Source of the DNA: an uncultured Candidatus Melainabacteria bacterium
GTDB taxonomy: Bacteria; Cyanobacteriota; Vampirovibrionia; Gastranaerophilales; Gastranaerophilaceae
Assembly: GCA_949915775.1 (NCBI GenBank)
Contig: CATLEG010000012.1
Coordinates: forward strand, 1-34,395
Direction: 5' to 3'
Length of the DNA: 34,395 nucleotides
This document shows positions 1-16,006 of this stretch, in pieces (position 1 is the first letter of the stretch; every line of letters begins with the position of its first letter). A program made the position numbers and the translations under genes. The notes under the pieces were generated by a model that had not been told where the DNA came from, did not search any database, and was given only the letters and a program-made list of their open reading frames with translations.

Positions 1-1
1 C

Positions 2-709
2 GAAGTTTTTTCACCCTGCAGGAAGGTCAAATTAAACTTTGGGTTTACTCTAGCCGAAGTCCTAATCACCCTCGGCATAATCGGGATTGTGGCGGCGCTG
101 ACTATTCCTACACTTGTTGGAAATTATAAGAAACAAGTAGTCGTTTCACATTTAAAGAAATTTTATTCAACTTTTAATAATGCTGTTTCTCTTTCTACAA
201 TTGATAATGGTGATACCAATTTGTGGGATATTACAACTATTCATCAAAACAATCAGAATGAAATGAATGCTTTTGTAAAACAATATTTATATCCTTATTT
301 TAAAGGAATTAAAACATGTGAACCTAAAGAATGTATGTATATGACAAATATACTTTTTCCTAATTCAGAAGCTTTCAGAAGACAGCCATTGTATATTTTT
401 AATGATGGCAGCTGCTTTTCTATGCTCAAAGGTGGTTCTACAGATATGCATATAATATATGATATTAATTGTATTAAAGGCCCAAATCAAGATAATCGCG
501 ACCAATTTGCATTTACTATTATTAAAGGTACTGGAAAATCATTAGTCTTCAAACCTGGCTCTACAGAAAGTTTTAGTCTAACAAAAAGAAATAAACTATT
601 GGCAAGCTGTAAAAATGAAACTAATAGCCCTCATGCGTTTGCTGGTTGTGCGGCATTAATATTTTTTGATGGTTGGAAAATTGCTCCGGATTATCCATTC
701 AAGCTTTAA
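2..709 (+). CDS. Type II secretion/type IV pilin-like prepilin protein, 5' end outside window
   Basis: Frame is open upstream of the listed GTG start to the window edge and reads ...KVKLNFGFTLAEVLITLGIIGIVAALTIPTLV, a class III (prepilin peptidase) signal with G^F cleavage site, E5 and hydrophobic helix. Confidence 0.88.
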   Translation, partial: EVFSPCRKVKLNFGFTLAEVLITLGIIGIVAALTIPTLVGNYKKQVVVSHLKKFYSTFNNAVSLSTIDNGDTNLWDITTIHQNNQNEMNAFVKQYLYPYFKGIKTCEPKECMYMTNILFPNSEAFRRQPLYIFNDGSCFSMLKGGSTDMHIIYDINCIKGPNQDNRDQFAFTIIKGTGKSLVFKPGSTESFSLTKRNKLLASCKNETNSPHAFAGCAALIFFDGWKIAPDYPFKL

Positions 710-1098
710 TTATTTAATGTAGCTTTTAATCTTGCCATAGCACGAGCAATGGCAGCCTCTGCGCGTTTTGCATCAGTTTCAGCTTCGGCTTCTGCAAGTT
801 TTGCCTGAGCACGTGCTAAAGCCTCTTTTGCACGTGTAACGTCAATTTCATCGCCACATTCAGCGGTTGTTGTAAGAATTAATGCTTCATCATCTTTAAA
901 TTGTAAAACACCGCCCATAGTAGTGAAAAATTTTACTTTATTATCTTTTATAGTTTTGGTTACTCCGATGTCCAATGCTGCCATAATTGGAACGTGATTT
1001 TTTAAAATACCGATTTCACCATCAATAGTTTTTGTATAAAGTTCATCTATATCTTCATCAAATACAATTCTTTCGTGTGTAATTATTTTTAAATGCAT
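706..1098 (-). CDS. atpC: F0F1 ATP synthase epsilon subunit
   Basis: MHLKIITHERIVFDEDIDELYTKTIDGEIGILKNHVPIMAALDIG; adjacent to the beta subunit gene. Confidence 0.93.
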   Translation of the reverse strand: MHLKIITHERIVFDEDIDELYTKTIDGEIGILKNHVPIMAALDIGVTKTIKDNKVKFFTTMGGVLQFKDDEALILTTTAECGDEIDVTRAKEALARAQAKLAEAEAETDAKRAEAAIARAMARLKATLNN

Positions 1099-1101
1099 AG
1101 A

Positions 1102-2535
<1,434 letters not shown>

Positions 2536-2601
2536 TTACAAGCGAAAATTTTTCGCAATAAATATATTTAGGGATTTTAAAAATTCATTTATCATAACAA
2601 A

Positions 2602-2630
2602 TTGAGATTAAATGTTATTTATGTTATATT
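2602..2630 (+). promoter_or_regulatory. Putative sigma70 promoter (TTGAGA-N17-TATATT) for the PadR gene
   Basis: TTGAGA at 2602-2607, exactly 17 nt, TATATT at 2625-2630; ATG starts at 2637. Confidence 0.6.
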
Positions 2631-2636
2631 TTTTAT

Positions 2637-3144
2637 ATGATAGAACTGCTAGTCTTATATGTGATATTAAAACGTGATTACACTATGTATGCAATCCAAA
2701 AACGGATTGAAGAAAATTTTACATTGTTTGCCAAACCCAGTTTTGGAGCTTTGAAACCGGCTTTAAGGCGTCTGGAAGAAAAAAATTGTTTAACATCCCG
2801 TAAAATGATGTCTGACGGTGGTAAACTTTCGGTATTTTACGAAATTTCCAAGAATGGAATAAACGAACTTAAGCGACTTTTGTTGGAAGAATTTAGTGAT
2901 AATCCTGTTCAGTTTTTATCGAATGCAAGAATTAAGTTATCTTGTTCTGATTGTCTTTCCAATGAAGAAAAGACAAGATTATTTTTTTCTGTTAAAACAC
3001 GTGCTATGCAATTTAAAGTTCAAGCACAAAATGTTATGAATGATGAATATAAACAGACAAATTTTTACCAGAAAATTATTCTTGATAATACAATATGTGA
3101 ATTCTCAAATTTTATAAATATAGTTGAAGGATTGGAGAAAGATA

Positions 3145-3161
<17 letters not shown>
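2637..3161 (+). CDS. PadR family transcriptional regulator
   Basis: IELLVLYVILKRDYTMYAIQKRIEE...FGALKPALRRLEEKNCLTS winged-helix pattern typical of PadR. Confidence 0.85.
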
Positions 3162-6804
<3,643 letters not shown>

Positions 6805-6808
<4 letters not shown>

Positions 6809-7548
6809 AAAAATTTCTGATACCAGCCGTATTAATGACATTGATATTAGGCTGCGCAACTCAAGCTATCACAACAAATAACGGTATTGAAAGAGGATAC
6901 ATTTCGGTTAGTACAAATGCTAATACAGAAATTGCCCCTGATGTGGCTGAAATTTCTATTGCAGTTCAAACATATGATAACAAATCAATGCAAAAAGCTA
7001 CTTTACAAAATAAAGAAATTTCGGATAAAGTTATTGCAGCTTTAAAATCTATGATTAATACATCAAATGGAGATTATATAAAAACTTCTGATTTTAATGC
7101 TTCTCCTATCTATACTTATTCAGGAAATAAAAGAAACTTAGATAAATATCAGGTTTCAAATTCAGTAATTGTACATACTAAATCTATTGATAAAGTTGGC
7201 AATATGATTGATAAAGCAATTGCTTTGGGTGCTACAAATGTTAATAGTTTATCTTTTTCTGTTTCAAGTTATGAAGATAAATGTAATGATTTGTTAGAAT
7301 TAGCTTCAAAAAGAGCAAGATTGAGAGCAGAAGCTGTGGCAAAAGTTGTTCCGACATCAATTACAGGAATCAGAACAATGGATGTAAGTTGCAGCGCTAA
7401 CAATGCTGTTCGAACACAATACCGCTTTATGAAATCAAATATGTTGATGGATGCAGCAGGTGCAGCTCCTGAAGCTTCATCTACATCTATTGAAAGTGGT
7501 GTTATTAAAATTTTTGCTAATGTAAATGCAAGCTATTTTGTAAAATAG
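6805..7548 (+). CDS. SIMPL (DUF541) domain protein, probable lipoprotein
   Basis: Lipobox-like LILGC; ISVSTNANTEIAPDVAEISIAVQTYDNKSMQKATLQNKEISDKVIAALK is SIMPL-like. Confidence 0.82.
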
Positions 7549-7566
7549 TAATAAATATTCTAAAAT

Positions 7567-7595
7567 AAAAAACCCTAAGATTTTTAGGGTTTTTT
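7567..7595. terminator. Bidirectional intrinsic terminator
   Basis: 12-bp perfect stem AAAAAACCCTAA / TTAGGGTTTTTT, 5-nt loop, between convergent genes. Confidence 0.85.
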
Positions 7596-8106
7596 ATTTG
7601 TTTTTTAATCGCCAATGCCACGGTTCAAAACCTAAACCTTGTGAATTATTTTTTGGAAATGACATTTCAAATCCAAAACTTTCAGCATGTTCTAAAAGCC
7701 ATTTGTATTCTTTAGTATCTGCAAAATCTTCTTCCAGAGAGTTAATATCGATAGCTAATCCTGTGTGATGCTCTGAAAAGCCCGGAGGTGCTGAATATTT
7801 TAATCTTGCAATAAATTCTTCTTCTGAGGGATTTAATTTATCTTTGAATTTACATGGGAAAATTGTTTTTTGATATTCTTTTGAACGAAAGCCAGAAACA
7901 ATTTCAAGAGTAATACCATCTTTTTTAGCTGCTTTTTGCATTTCAATAAAAGCTTTTGCAAGTTCTTTATGAACTTGTTTTTCACCGCAAAAAACTAAAT
8001 CTTGAGGAGCACAATCATTAAATTTATAATGTGTAATTCCGGCATAAACTATCTTTTCACCATCATAATTTCCAGTGGTAATTTCTTGAATGATATTACT
8101 CTTCAT
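7594..8106 (-). CDS. M15-family VanY-like D-alanyl-D-alanine carboxypeptidase
   Basis: SGFRSKEYQKTIF, SEHHTGLAIDI, EPWHWRL metal-site motifs; no evident signal peptide. Confidence 0.88.
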   Translation of the reverse strand: MKSNIIQEITTGNYDGEKIVYAGITHYKFNDCAPQDLVFCGEKQVHKELAKAFIEMQKAAKKDGITLEIVSGFRSKEYQKTIFPCKFKDKLNPSEEEFIARLKYSAPPGFSEHHTGLAIDINSLEEDFADTKEYKWLLEHAESFGFEMSFPKNNSQGLGFEPWHWRLKNK

Positions 8107-8108
8107 AT

Positions 8109-9779
8109 TTAACCTTGTTCTATCCAGCTTTTTATTTTTTCACCGGCTTCTTCATCGTCCGCATTAGCAAGCTCATTTGAAAGGTTTGATAGTGTATCCA
8201 TAAGTCTTTCAGGATTTTGCTGCTCGATATAGCCTCTTTGCTGCTGCTCAACAAGACCTTGGGCAAGTTCAGATTGCCTTTCTGCAAGTTGTGCTGCTCT
8301 TTGGTTAATATCTGAAAGCTGTGCCTCTTGCTGTGCATTCTTTTCTCTTAACATTTCGACTTCACGTCTATTAGATTCCTGTATTTGCTGAACTTTATTT
8401 GAAACAGCTTTGAATACTATAATTAAACCAATTGCACTTAATGCAATAGCAAGCCACCAAGGATTACCGGTTTCATCCGGTTTCGGTAAATTAGCCGGTC
8501 TGTCAGATGCAAGATAAGGGTCTGTTGAATCTGAAAAGGCAATTGAAACATTATCAGCTTGGACTTTTGGACTTGCAGCACGTGCAATTAATTCTTTCAA
8601 TTCTTCAAGAGTTGTGTTTGAAGGAAGAGCGTTTTTATCAAGAGTAACCGCAATAGAAATTTCTTCGATTACGCCCGGTTTAATATATTCATTAGTTTGA
8701 GTTTTGGTAACTCCGAATTGAGTTTCTTTGGCTGTTCGTGAATAATTTCTGTTCTGACTTGAATCAGAAGAACCGTTAGGTAAGCCATTTGGAAGATAAA
8801 CGCTTACAGCGTTTGTATTTTTATTGCTGTCAGAAGTTTGATCGCCAAGTCCTTCTTGAAAAGTCTGTTCTGTAACAGAAGCTTTTCTTTCAGGATCGTA
8901 ATCTATTGTAAATTTTTCAACAGGTGCTTGTCTTAAAAATGTACTTACTGTTGCGACATAATTTCCTTGTCCGATTAGTCTGTCAAGCTGTTGATTAACT
9001 TTTGAAGTCATATATTTATCATTTTCTTCAAGTCTTCTCAACATTTCATCTTCAGCATTCATAATACTGTGGTAAGTGTTACCGTTAGTATCAGTAATTG
9101 CAATATTTTCGGCAGTTAATCCGGTAACACTTCCTAAAAGTAAATTAGTAATAGCTTTTATTTTTAGTTGATCAAGTTTTGTGGCATCTTTTGCAAGGGT
9201 AATTTGAACTGTTGCAGTAACAGGTTTTTGCATAGAGGTAAACATCGTTTGTTCAGGAATTGAAATAAATACAGATGCAGTATCAACTCCGTCAATTCTT
9301 CGGATTAATCTTGCAAGTTCCCCATTTATTGCTCTTGATAATCTGATTTTTTTATCTTCTTTAGTTGAAGTGAAATCACCTTTATCAAAGATTTCAAGTC
9401 CTACATTTTGGTCCATTAAACCGCTTTGAACAATTTGGATAAGTGCTAAATCTCTATCTGTTGTATAACAAGCTTTTCTTCCGGTTTTACAATCTCCTTT
9501 TTTCAAGTAAAGAATAGATTTTGTACCGTCTAATTTTCTGCTCACAGCAATATCATATTTCGCAAGTAAAGCTTGAATTTCAATAGCTTTACCTATATTA
9601 TCAGTTGTTAAAAGGTTAACATCCTCTTTTATCGGTTCTCCGGTAATTTCTGTGCCAGGGCCTGAATTTTTAGAACCGGTTGCTATTGTTAATATTATAA
9701 TAAGTGCAACAACAAGAACGGCACCGCCGATTATTCCATATAATAAAGGTTTATTATCAAGTATATCCTGAATGTCCAT
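8109..9779 (-). CDS. fliF: Flagellar MS-ring protein FliF
   Basis: N-terminal TM helix, YscJ/FliF-like region (ARLIRRIDGVDTASVFISIPEQTMF), C-terminal TM and FliG-binding-like tail GEKIKSWIEQG. Confidence 0.9.
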   Translation of the reverse strand: MDIQDILDNKPLLYGIIGGAVLVVALIIILTIATGSKNSGPGTEITGEPIKEDVNLLTTDNIGKAIEIQALLAKYDIAVSRKLDGTKSILYLKKGDCKTGRKACYTTDRDLALIQIVQSGLMDQNVGLEIFDKGDFTSTKEDKKIRLSRAINGELARLIRRIDGVDTASVFISIPEQTMFTSMQKPVTATVQITLAKDATKLDQLKIKAITNLLLGSVTGLTAENIAITDTNGNTYHSIMNAEDEMLRRLEENDKYMTSKVNQQLDRLIGQGNYVATVSTFLRQAPVEKFTIDYDPERKASVTEQTFQEGLGDQTSDSNKNTNAVSVYLPNGLPNGSSDSSQNRNYSRTAKETQFGVTKTQTNEYIKPGVIEEISIAVTLDKNALPSNTTLEELKELIARAASPKVQADNVSIAFSDSTDPYLASDRPANLPKPDETGNPWWLAIALSAIGLIIVFKAVSNKVQQIQESNRREVEMLREKNAQQEAQLSDINQRAAQLAERQSELAQGLVEQQQRGYIEQQNPERLMDTLSNLSNELANADDEEAGEKIKSWIEQG

Positions 9780-9790
9780 TTATAATCCTC

Positions 9791-10129
9791 TTACACCTGA
9801 ATTTGCATTACCCTGTCGTAAGCTTGTATAACTTTCCCTGTAACTTGAGTAGCTACGTTAATTGCGATTTCTGATTTTGCCATTGCTGTCATTACATCAT
9901 GAATATCTACATTTTTACTGCCGGACATAGCATCTTTAAGCAGGTTATCCGGAGCATTAACCTCTGTGTTAAGGTTTTCTACCAGACCTGAAAATACAGT
10001 TTTAAAGTCCGGAGATGCTGTCGTTTCTACACGCGGCATTCTCGCTGACGGCATATCATTAAACCCGGTGTCAAGTTTTGTATGCTGTATTCTTCCTGCC
10101 AAGTCGTATTGCGGATAAAAACTGCTCAT
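9791..10129 (-). CDS. fliE: Flagellar hook-basal body protein FliE
   Basis: C-terminal DIHDVMTAMAKSEIAINVATQVTGKVIQAYDRVMQIQV is the FliE signature; directly upstream of fliF. Confidence 0.92.
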   Translation of the reverse strand: MSSFYPQYDLAGRIQHTKLDTGFNDMPSARMPRVETTASPDFKTVFSGLVENLNTEVNAPDNLLKDAMSGSKNVDIHDVMTAMAKSEIAINVATQVTGKVIQAYDRVMQIQV

Positions 10130-10308
10130 TAAAGTCCTGCCTTTCTATAATTATAATAACGTATATTTTTAGTTTTGACACAGTCTAAAGGTAAAATATC
10201 ATCCAAATTCAGTAGATAAATACATAAAATTAGATAAAACTACCCATATTGACTTTAATGAAATTTTTACAGAAATCAATTATATATAATTTTAAAAGAA
10301 AAATCAAA

Positions 10309-13300
10309 TTATTTACTTAACAAAGATAATTTTGTACCGGATTCCAATTTCGGTTTATTGGCATAAGGGTTTGAAACAAAATTGTATTGCGGATTATATA
10401 AAATTTTTCTTTTTCCGCTAAAAGAAGGTTCACTGTATAATGTTAATACACTATCTTGAAATATAATAGGTTCGCCATTAGGTGATACAATCTGATTGTG
10501 TTCATTAACTTTATAAACGGTTTTATCATTAGAATTTGCATTTCTAAATTTTGTTCCGGGTTTAACTCCGCTTATAACAGTTTCTCTTGTTGCAGATTTG
10601 CTGTTTAAATCAATACAATTCATAAAAATTTCAGCAGGTCTATAGTATTCGTCAAATTTATGAGTCATTCCTTCAGTATTGAATATAGAAACTGTCATTG
10701 CGCCATTAGGACTTTGTCGTAATAATGCTGACATTTTAGTATCACCTTCAATAAATGGGTTATTAGAATCAAGTTCATCATAAAAATTATTCTTATAATT
10801 TTTCTTTTTATAATGGACGTTTTGAGAATCTAATAAGAACGGAGCTCCATCGTTTAATGGTTGAAGTTCTTTTCTTGTTCGAAGCTTATAAATATCTTCC
10901 ATATTGTTTTTAAAATTATCAGCAAATTCCATATAATCGGGATTGCCTTTTTCTAACCATTCATTATGTGTTCTGTTACGGTTTTGTACGGTAATATTTT
11001 TTGTCGTAGTTTCATATCCGGAAGAACCTTTGTCATCACCATCATATACGGTAGGGTTGCCTGTTAATGCCGCAAGAAATTTTGTATGACCGAGAAGTTT
11101 TGACATTGCTGGATCTAAAATCATACGTAAAGTTTCTTTTTTTAGATTTTCACGTTCTGATTTTGATAATTTTTTGTTGTTATCTTGCTCAATATAATCC
11201 ATTTCATCAAGAACAATATCAACAGCTGTCGGAAAATCTTTTGTGCCAAAAGCTTCAGATTCATAAGCTTTTCCAAGATAACTGTTATTTGCAATATGTT
11301 TTAATGCTAAAATCATTTGATCATAAATATAATTTGCTCTGGAATTATCAACACCAATATGATTTTTAGCTTTGCCCATTCCGCTTGAAATTGATTCACA
11401 TTTTGCAATTGCCGGAGCACTAACGGAAACAAAATCGTAATTATCTACCTGTCCGCGATCCGGTTCTTTTCCAAAAGGCATGCCTTTAATAATTTTTAAA
11501 GCCCTGTTCCTGTATTTAAAATTGTTTTCATCCTGCAAATCAGTATAGAACATATCCATATCCATTGCGTAACCATCTAAAGCACGACATTTGTCGTGAT
11601 TGCCGACAGAAACATATGAATATAAAATAGCTTCTAATGGTGCTGAATCAAGAAAATATCCAATTTGGTTTGCAACTGTATTTCCATCAAAACCTTTATT
11701 AGGAGAATGTTCACCGTCAAAATCAAAAAGTTTGCCAAAAATTTTATTTATCTCTGAAGCATATGCTGAATAGTTTACTGTAGTAGTAAAACCTGTTTCA
11801 TTAATCATTTTTCTTACAGCACTTTTAGCATCAGTAAATCTTGTTGAATATCTAAATATCTCATTCTCATCAGTAATTTCAGCAGCAATATATGCATCAG
11901 GATGATATTTTTTTACGCCATCTGTGAATTTAGACCAGAACTTAATAATTTCATTCCAAGAGTATTCAAAACTGGTTTTATCATTTCTCAATGAAACAGT
12001 ATCAATAATATCTTTTGTTGCATCAATTCTCCAGTCTAAACCTGCTTGAGCCCTGCTGACAATCATCTCTGCAAGTTCAAAACTTTCTGCATTAGTTCCT
12101 TTTAATGACAGTAAAAGAGCTTTTTTAAATTCTTCAGTATCGTTTTTATTAATTTTTCCAATTCGATGTTTTAATTTTTTAACTAATGATTTTGCTTCTT
12201 TTTCCGGACAATCAGGAATAATTCCTAATTGCAGAAGTGATGTATTATCTTTTAATTCTTGGTAGTTATAAGATATTTCACCGGTATTTTTGTCATAAGT
12301 AAATTGCGCTTTTGGAGAAACCGCCTTAATTATTGCAAACTTCGCAATTTCTGAAGTTATAAGAGGAATCACGTATTTACCATATGGAGTAACAAAACCT
12401 TCTTCAGTACAAAGTTTTTTATCTTCAGGCATTGATTCATCAATTTCATCAATAATTTTTATCGCAAATTCACTCATCTCTTCTTCATACATTCTGTCGG
12501 TTAATTCGTATACTTTTGCATATTCAGGCATAAGATGAGGATTTTTAGCCTCATAAGCGTCATATCTAGACATACCTACCTGATCTGCGCTTGTTGCTCT
12601 TTTAGTAACATATGGAGATGCCAGAACTGCAACTATGTCGCTTCCTAATTCTATTGAATCTAAAGGAGTATTCATTAACCCCTGTAATATAGCATATTCA
12701 TAACAATCAGAAGTATTCGATTCTTGTAATTTGTATTTACCGTTTAATACATTTGAAACAATGTCTTCATTTACGTCTAAGTCTTTCGGGAAGATTTTTC
12801 CGTTTGATAATTTCTTAATTTTATTATAAATTTCTGTTGAATTTAGTTTGTCAATATTTTTTAAATTTTGTGCAGCATTTAAAATAAGAATATTTTTAGT
12901 TTTTTCTGTCCAAAATTTTGCAGATGATATAGCATAATCTTGAACTTCATAGTTTTTGCGTTTTAAATAAGCTTTTCGTTCTTCTCTATTTTTAGACTTT
13001 ATAGTATTTTTGGAGTCTTCAGTTTCGGCATTAGAGATAACAAAACTTAGTTTTGCAATATCAGGATTTGCATCCCAAGTTTCAAAACCGCCTTCATGTT
13101 TACCGCCAAGTGCAAAATATTCAAATTCAGTAACAAGCGTTGTTCCTTGACCGCTGTACAGTTTTATTTGTTTTGATTTGTCAGCGGATTTGTTATAGTC
13201 ACTAAGTTTAGTGACATTTTCTTTGTATTGTTCATTATCTATTCTAAAGCTGTAAGGAGTTACAGTATCATTGTGATTGTTAATTTCTAGATTATTTTTA

Positions 13301-14523
13301 GCAAGTTTATCATAAGCTTTTATTAATTCTTTATCACTTAGTTTTTCAGCATTTACGAGCCTGTCATCATATATTTGAATATATGTAGGCTGATTCGATT
13401 TATAACCTTTATGATGTTTTACCTTATATGATCCGTCCGAACGCATTTGAAAATCATATTTAGGATTAACAATTCTATGAGTAACATGTTCTAGCTGCTT
13501 TCCAAAAACCCCCATATTTAAAGGGGTTTCTCTTAAACCGGAAATTTTGAACCAGTTAAAATATGGAGATCGGTCTCCCCATCTTAATATGTGTCTAAAG
13601 TGGACACCCTGTAAACCTTCATTTACATAAGCGCCATCTGATACCAGGTTAATTCCATGTGCAAAAAGTTTTCTTTGCAAACTGGCATAATTATTTATAT
13701 TACCCAGACTTTGAGCCATCTGCATACAGTTTTCATTCCAATATCCATGTGCAGTCAAACTATCATCAGTAAACAAAGGAGTCATTATAAGTTTTTTAAA
13801 TATATTCAGTTTACCGTTATCTAAATCTTTCTCTACACCGGCAAGGCTGCCGCCTATTTTATTAGCAGGATTTTTAACTGTTTTTTTAACTCTTTCAAAA
13901 TCAGGATTTTTAATAATATTGTTTTTATCATCATAAACCCATGCCGGATTATAAAAATCTGGAACTATAAGTTTCATAGAGCCGCTTTTAGTTCCTGCAG
14001 CTAATTTATCTGTTACAAAGTTGTAGACTTCATGTGCTTTTCCGCTTTCATTTTTCTCAAAAATTCTGTTTCCGGCATCAACTTTATATTCCGGTATTCC
14101 TTCAGGATTATTTTTAGGAGTAAGTTTGTAATGATATGCAAAAGGCTGCTCCGGCAAAATACCATATTCTGAAGCTAGATTTATTCTTGTGGCTTTTCCG
14201 TTTTTAAGTTTTATTTCATGAGTGCCGGTATTGTAGTTTTGTAAAGGTTTTATGTCGCCATATTTATCTCTTTCACCCGTAACTGAATAATCGCCGTCAA
14301 AATTTTTATTTAAAAGGAAAATCTCAAGATAACAATCATTTTTACTGTCATCAAAAACGTAGTTAAATTCGTATTCTCTTTCCCCATATTCTGATTTAAC
14401 AGGTATATAACCTTTAAAATCTATTTTATTTTTTCTGATTAAATCCAGATTTACCTTCACATCTACACTCCTACTGTTATTATAATGCTTAGAATAAAAA
14501 TTTTTTGTCATTATGTAATACAT
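10309..14523 (-). CDS. Very large GH13 (alpha-amylase family)-like protein; likely true start GTG at 14460
   Basis: GLDWRIDATKD (region II), AYIAAEITDENE (region III), SVGNHDKCRA (region IV), LTGNPTVYDGDDKGSSGYE. AGGAG 7 nt before the GTG at 14458-14460 and TATAAT further upstream suggest the shorter start. Confidence 0.75.
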   Translation of the reverse strand: MYYIMTKNFYSKHYNNSRSVDVKVNLDLIRKNKIDFKGYIPVKSEYGEREYEFNYVFDDSKNDCYLEIFLLNKNFDGDYSVTGERDKYGDIKPLQNYNTGTHEIKLKNGKATRINLASEYGILPEQPFAYHYKLTPKNNPEGIPEYKVDAGNRIFEKNESGKAHEVYNFVTDKLAAGTKSGSMKLIVPDFYNPAWVYDDKNNIIKNPDFERVKKTVKNPANKIGGSLAGVEKDLDNGKLNIFKKLIMTPLFTDDSLTAHGYWNENCMQMAQSLGNINNYASLQRKLFAHGINLVSDGAYVNEGLQGVHFRHILRWGDRSPYFNWFKISGLRETPLNMGVFGKQLEHVTHRIVNPKYDFQMRSDGSYKVKHHKGYKSNQPTYIQIYDDRLVNAEKLSDKELIKAYDKLAKNNLEINNHNDTVTPYSFRIDNEQYKENVTKLSDYNKSADKSKQIKLYSGQGTTLVTEFEYFALGGKHEGGFETWDANPDIAKLSFVISNAETEDSKNTIKSKNREERKAYLKRKNYEVQDYAISSAKFWTEKTKNILILNAAQNLKNIDKLNSTEIYNKIKKLSNGKIFPKDLDVNEDIVSNVLNGKYKLQESNTSDCYEYAILQGLMNTPLDSIELGSDIVAVLASPYVTKRATSADQVGMSRYDAYEAKNPHLMPEYAKVYELTDRMYEEEMSEFAIKIIDEIDESMPEDKKLCTEEGFVTPYGKYVIPLITSEIAKFAIIKAVSPKAQFTYDKNTGEISYNYQELKDNTSLLQLGIIPDCPEKEAKSLVKKLKHRIGKINKNDTEEFKKALLLSLKGTNAESFELAEMIVSRAQAGLDWRIDATKDIIDTVSLRNDKTSFEYSWNEIIKFWSKFTDGVKKYHPDAYIAAEITDENEIFRYSTRFTDAKSAVRKMINETGFTTTVNYSAYASEINKIFGKLFDFDGEHSPNKGFDGNTVANQIGYFLDSAPLEAILYSYVSVGNHDKCRALDGYAMDMDMFYTDLQDENNFKYRNRALKIIKGMPFGKEPDRGQVDNYDFVSVSAPAIAKCESISSGMGKAKNHIGVDNSRANYIYDQMILALKHIANNSYLGKAYESEAFGTKDFPTAVDIVLDEMDYIEQDNNKKLSKSERENLKKETLRMILDPAMSKLLGHTKFLAALTGNPTVYDGDDKGSSGYETTTKNITVQNRNRTHNEWLEKGNPDYMEFADNFKNNMEDIYKLRTRKELQPLNDGAPFLLDSQNVHYKKKNYKNNFYDELDSNNPFIEGDTKMSALLRQSPNGAMTVSIFNTEGMTHKFDEYYRPAEIFMNCIDLNSKSATRETVISGVKPGTKFRNANSNDKTVYKVNEHNQIVSPNGEPIIFQDSVLTLYSEPSFSGKRKILYNPQYNFVSNPYANKPKLESGTKLSLLSK

Positions 14524-14574
14524 TATTAAGAAAATTTTACAATAAATAAATTAAAAGTTATGTTTTTGTTATAA

Positions 14575-15862
<1,288 letters not shown>

Positions 15863-15864
<2 letters not shown>

Positions 15865-16000
15865 GGAGCGTGCCGCTCCACCCGCCACATTGGGTTTTGG
15901 AACTAAAGTCCAATTCTGGTAAAGGAAGCGTGCCGCTCCACCCGCCACATTGGGTTTTGGAACTAAAGTCCAATTCTGGTAGAGAAAGCGTAGCCGCTCG
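15863..16000. repeat. 60-bp tandem repeat (about 2.2 copies)
   Basis: AGCGTGCCGCTCCACCCGCCACATTGGGTTTTGGAACTAAAGTCCAATTCTGGTA repeats with exactly 60-bp period; units about 15864-15923 and 15924-15983, plus a partial third (AGCGTAGCCGCTC). Confidence 0.95.
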
Positions 16001-16006
16001 GCATAC

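Noticed and set aside
11067-11369. 100-aa + strand ORF inside the GH13-like gene
   Set aside because: Antisense shadow with no ribosome-binding site or domain.
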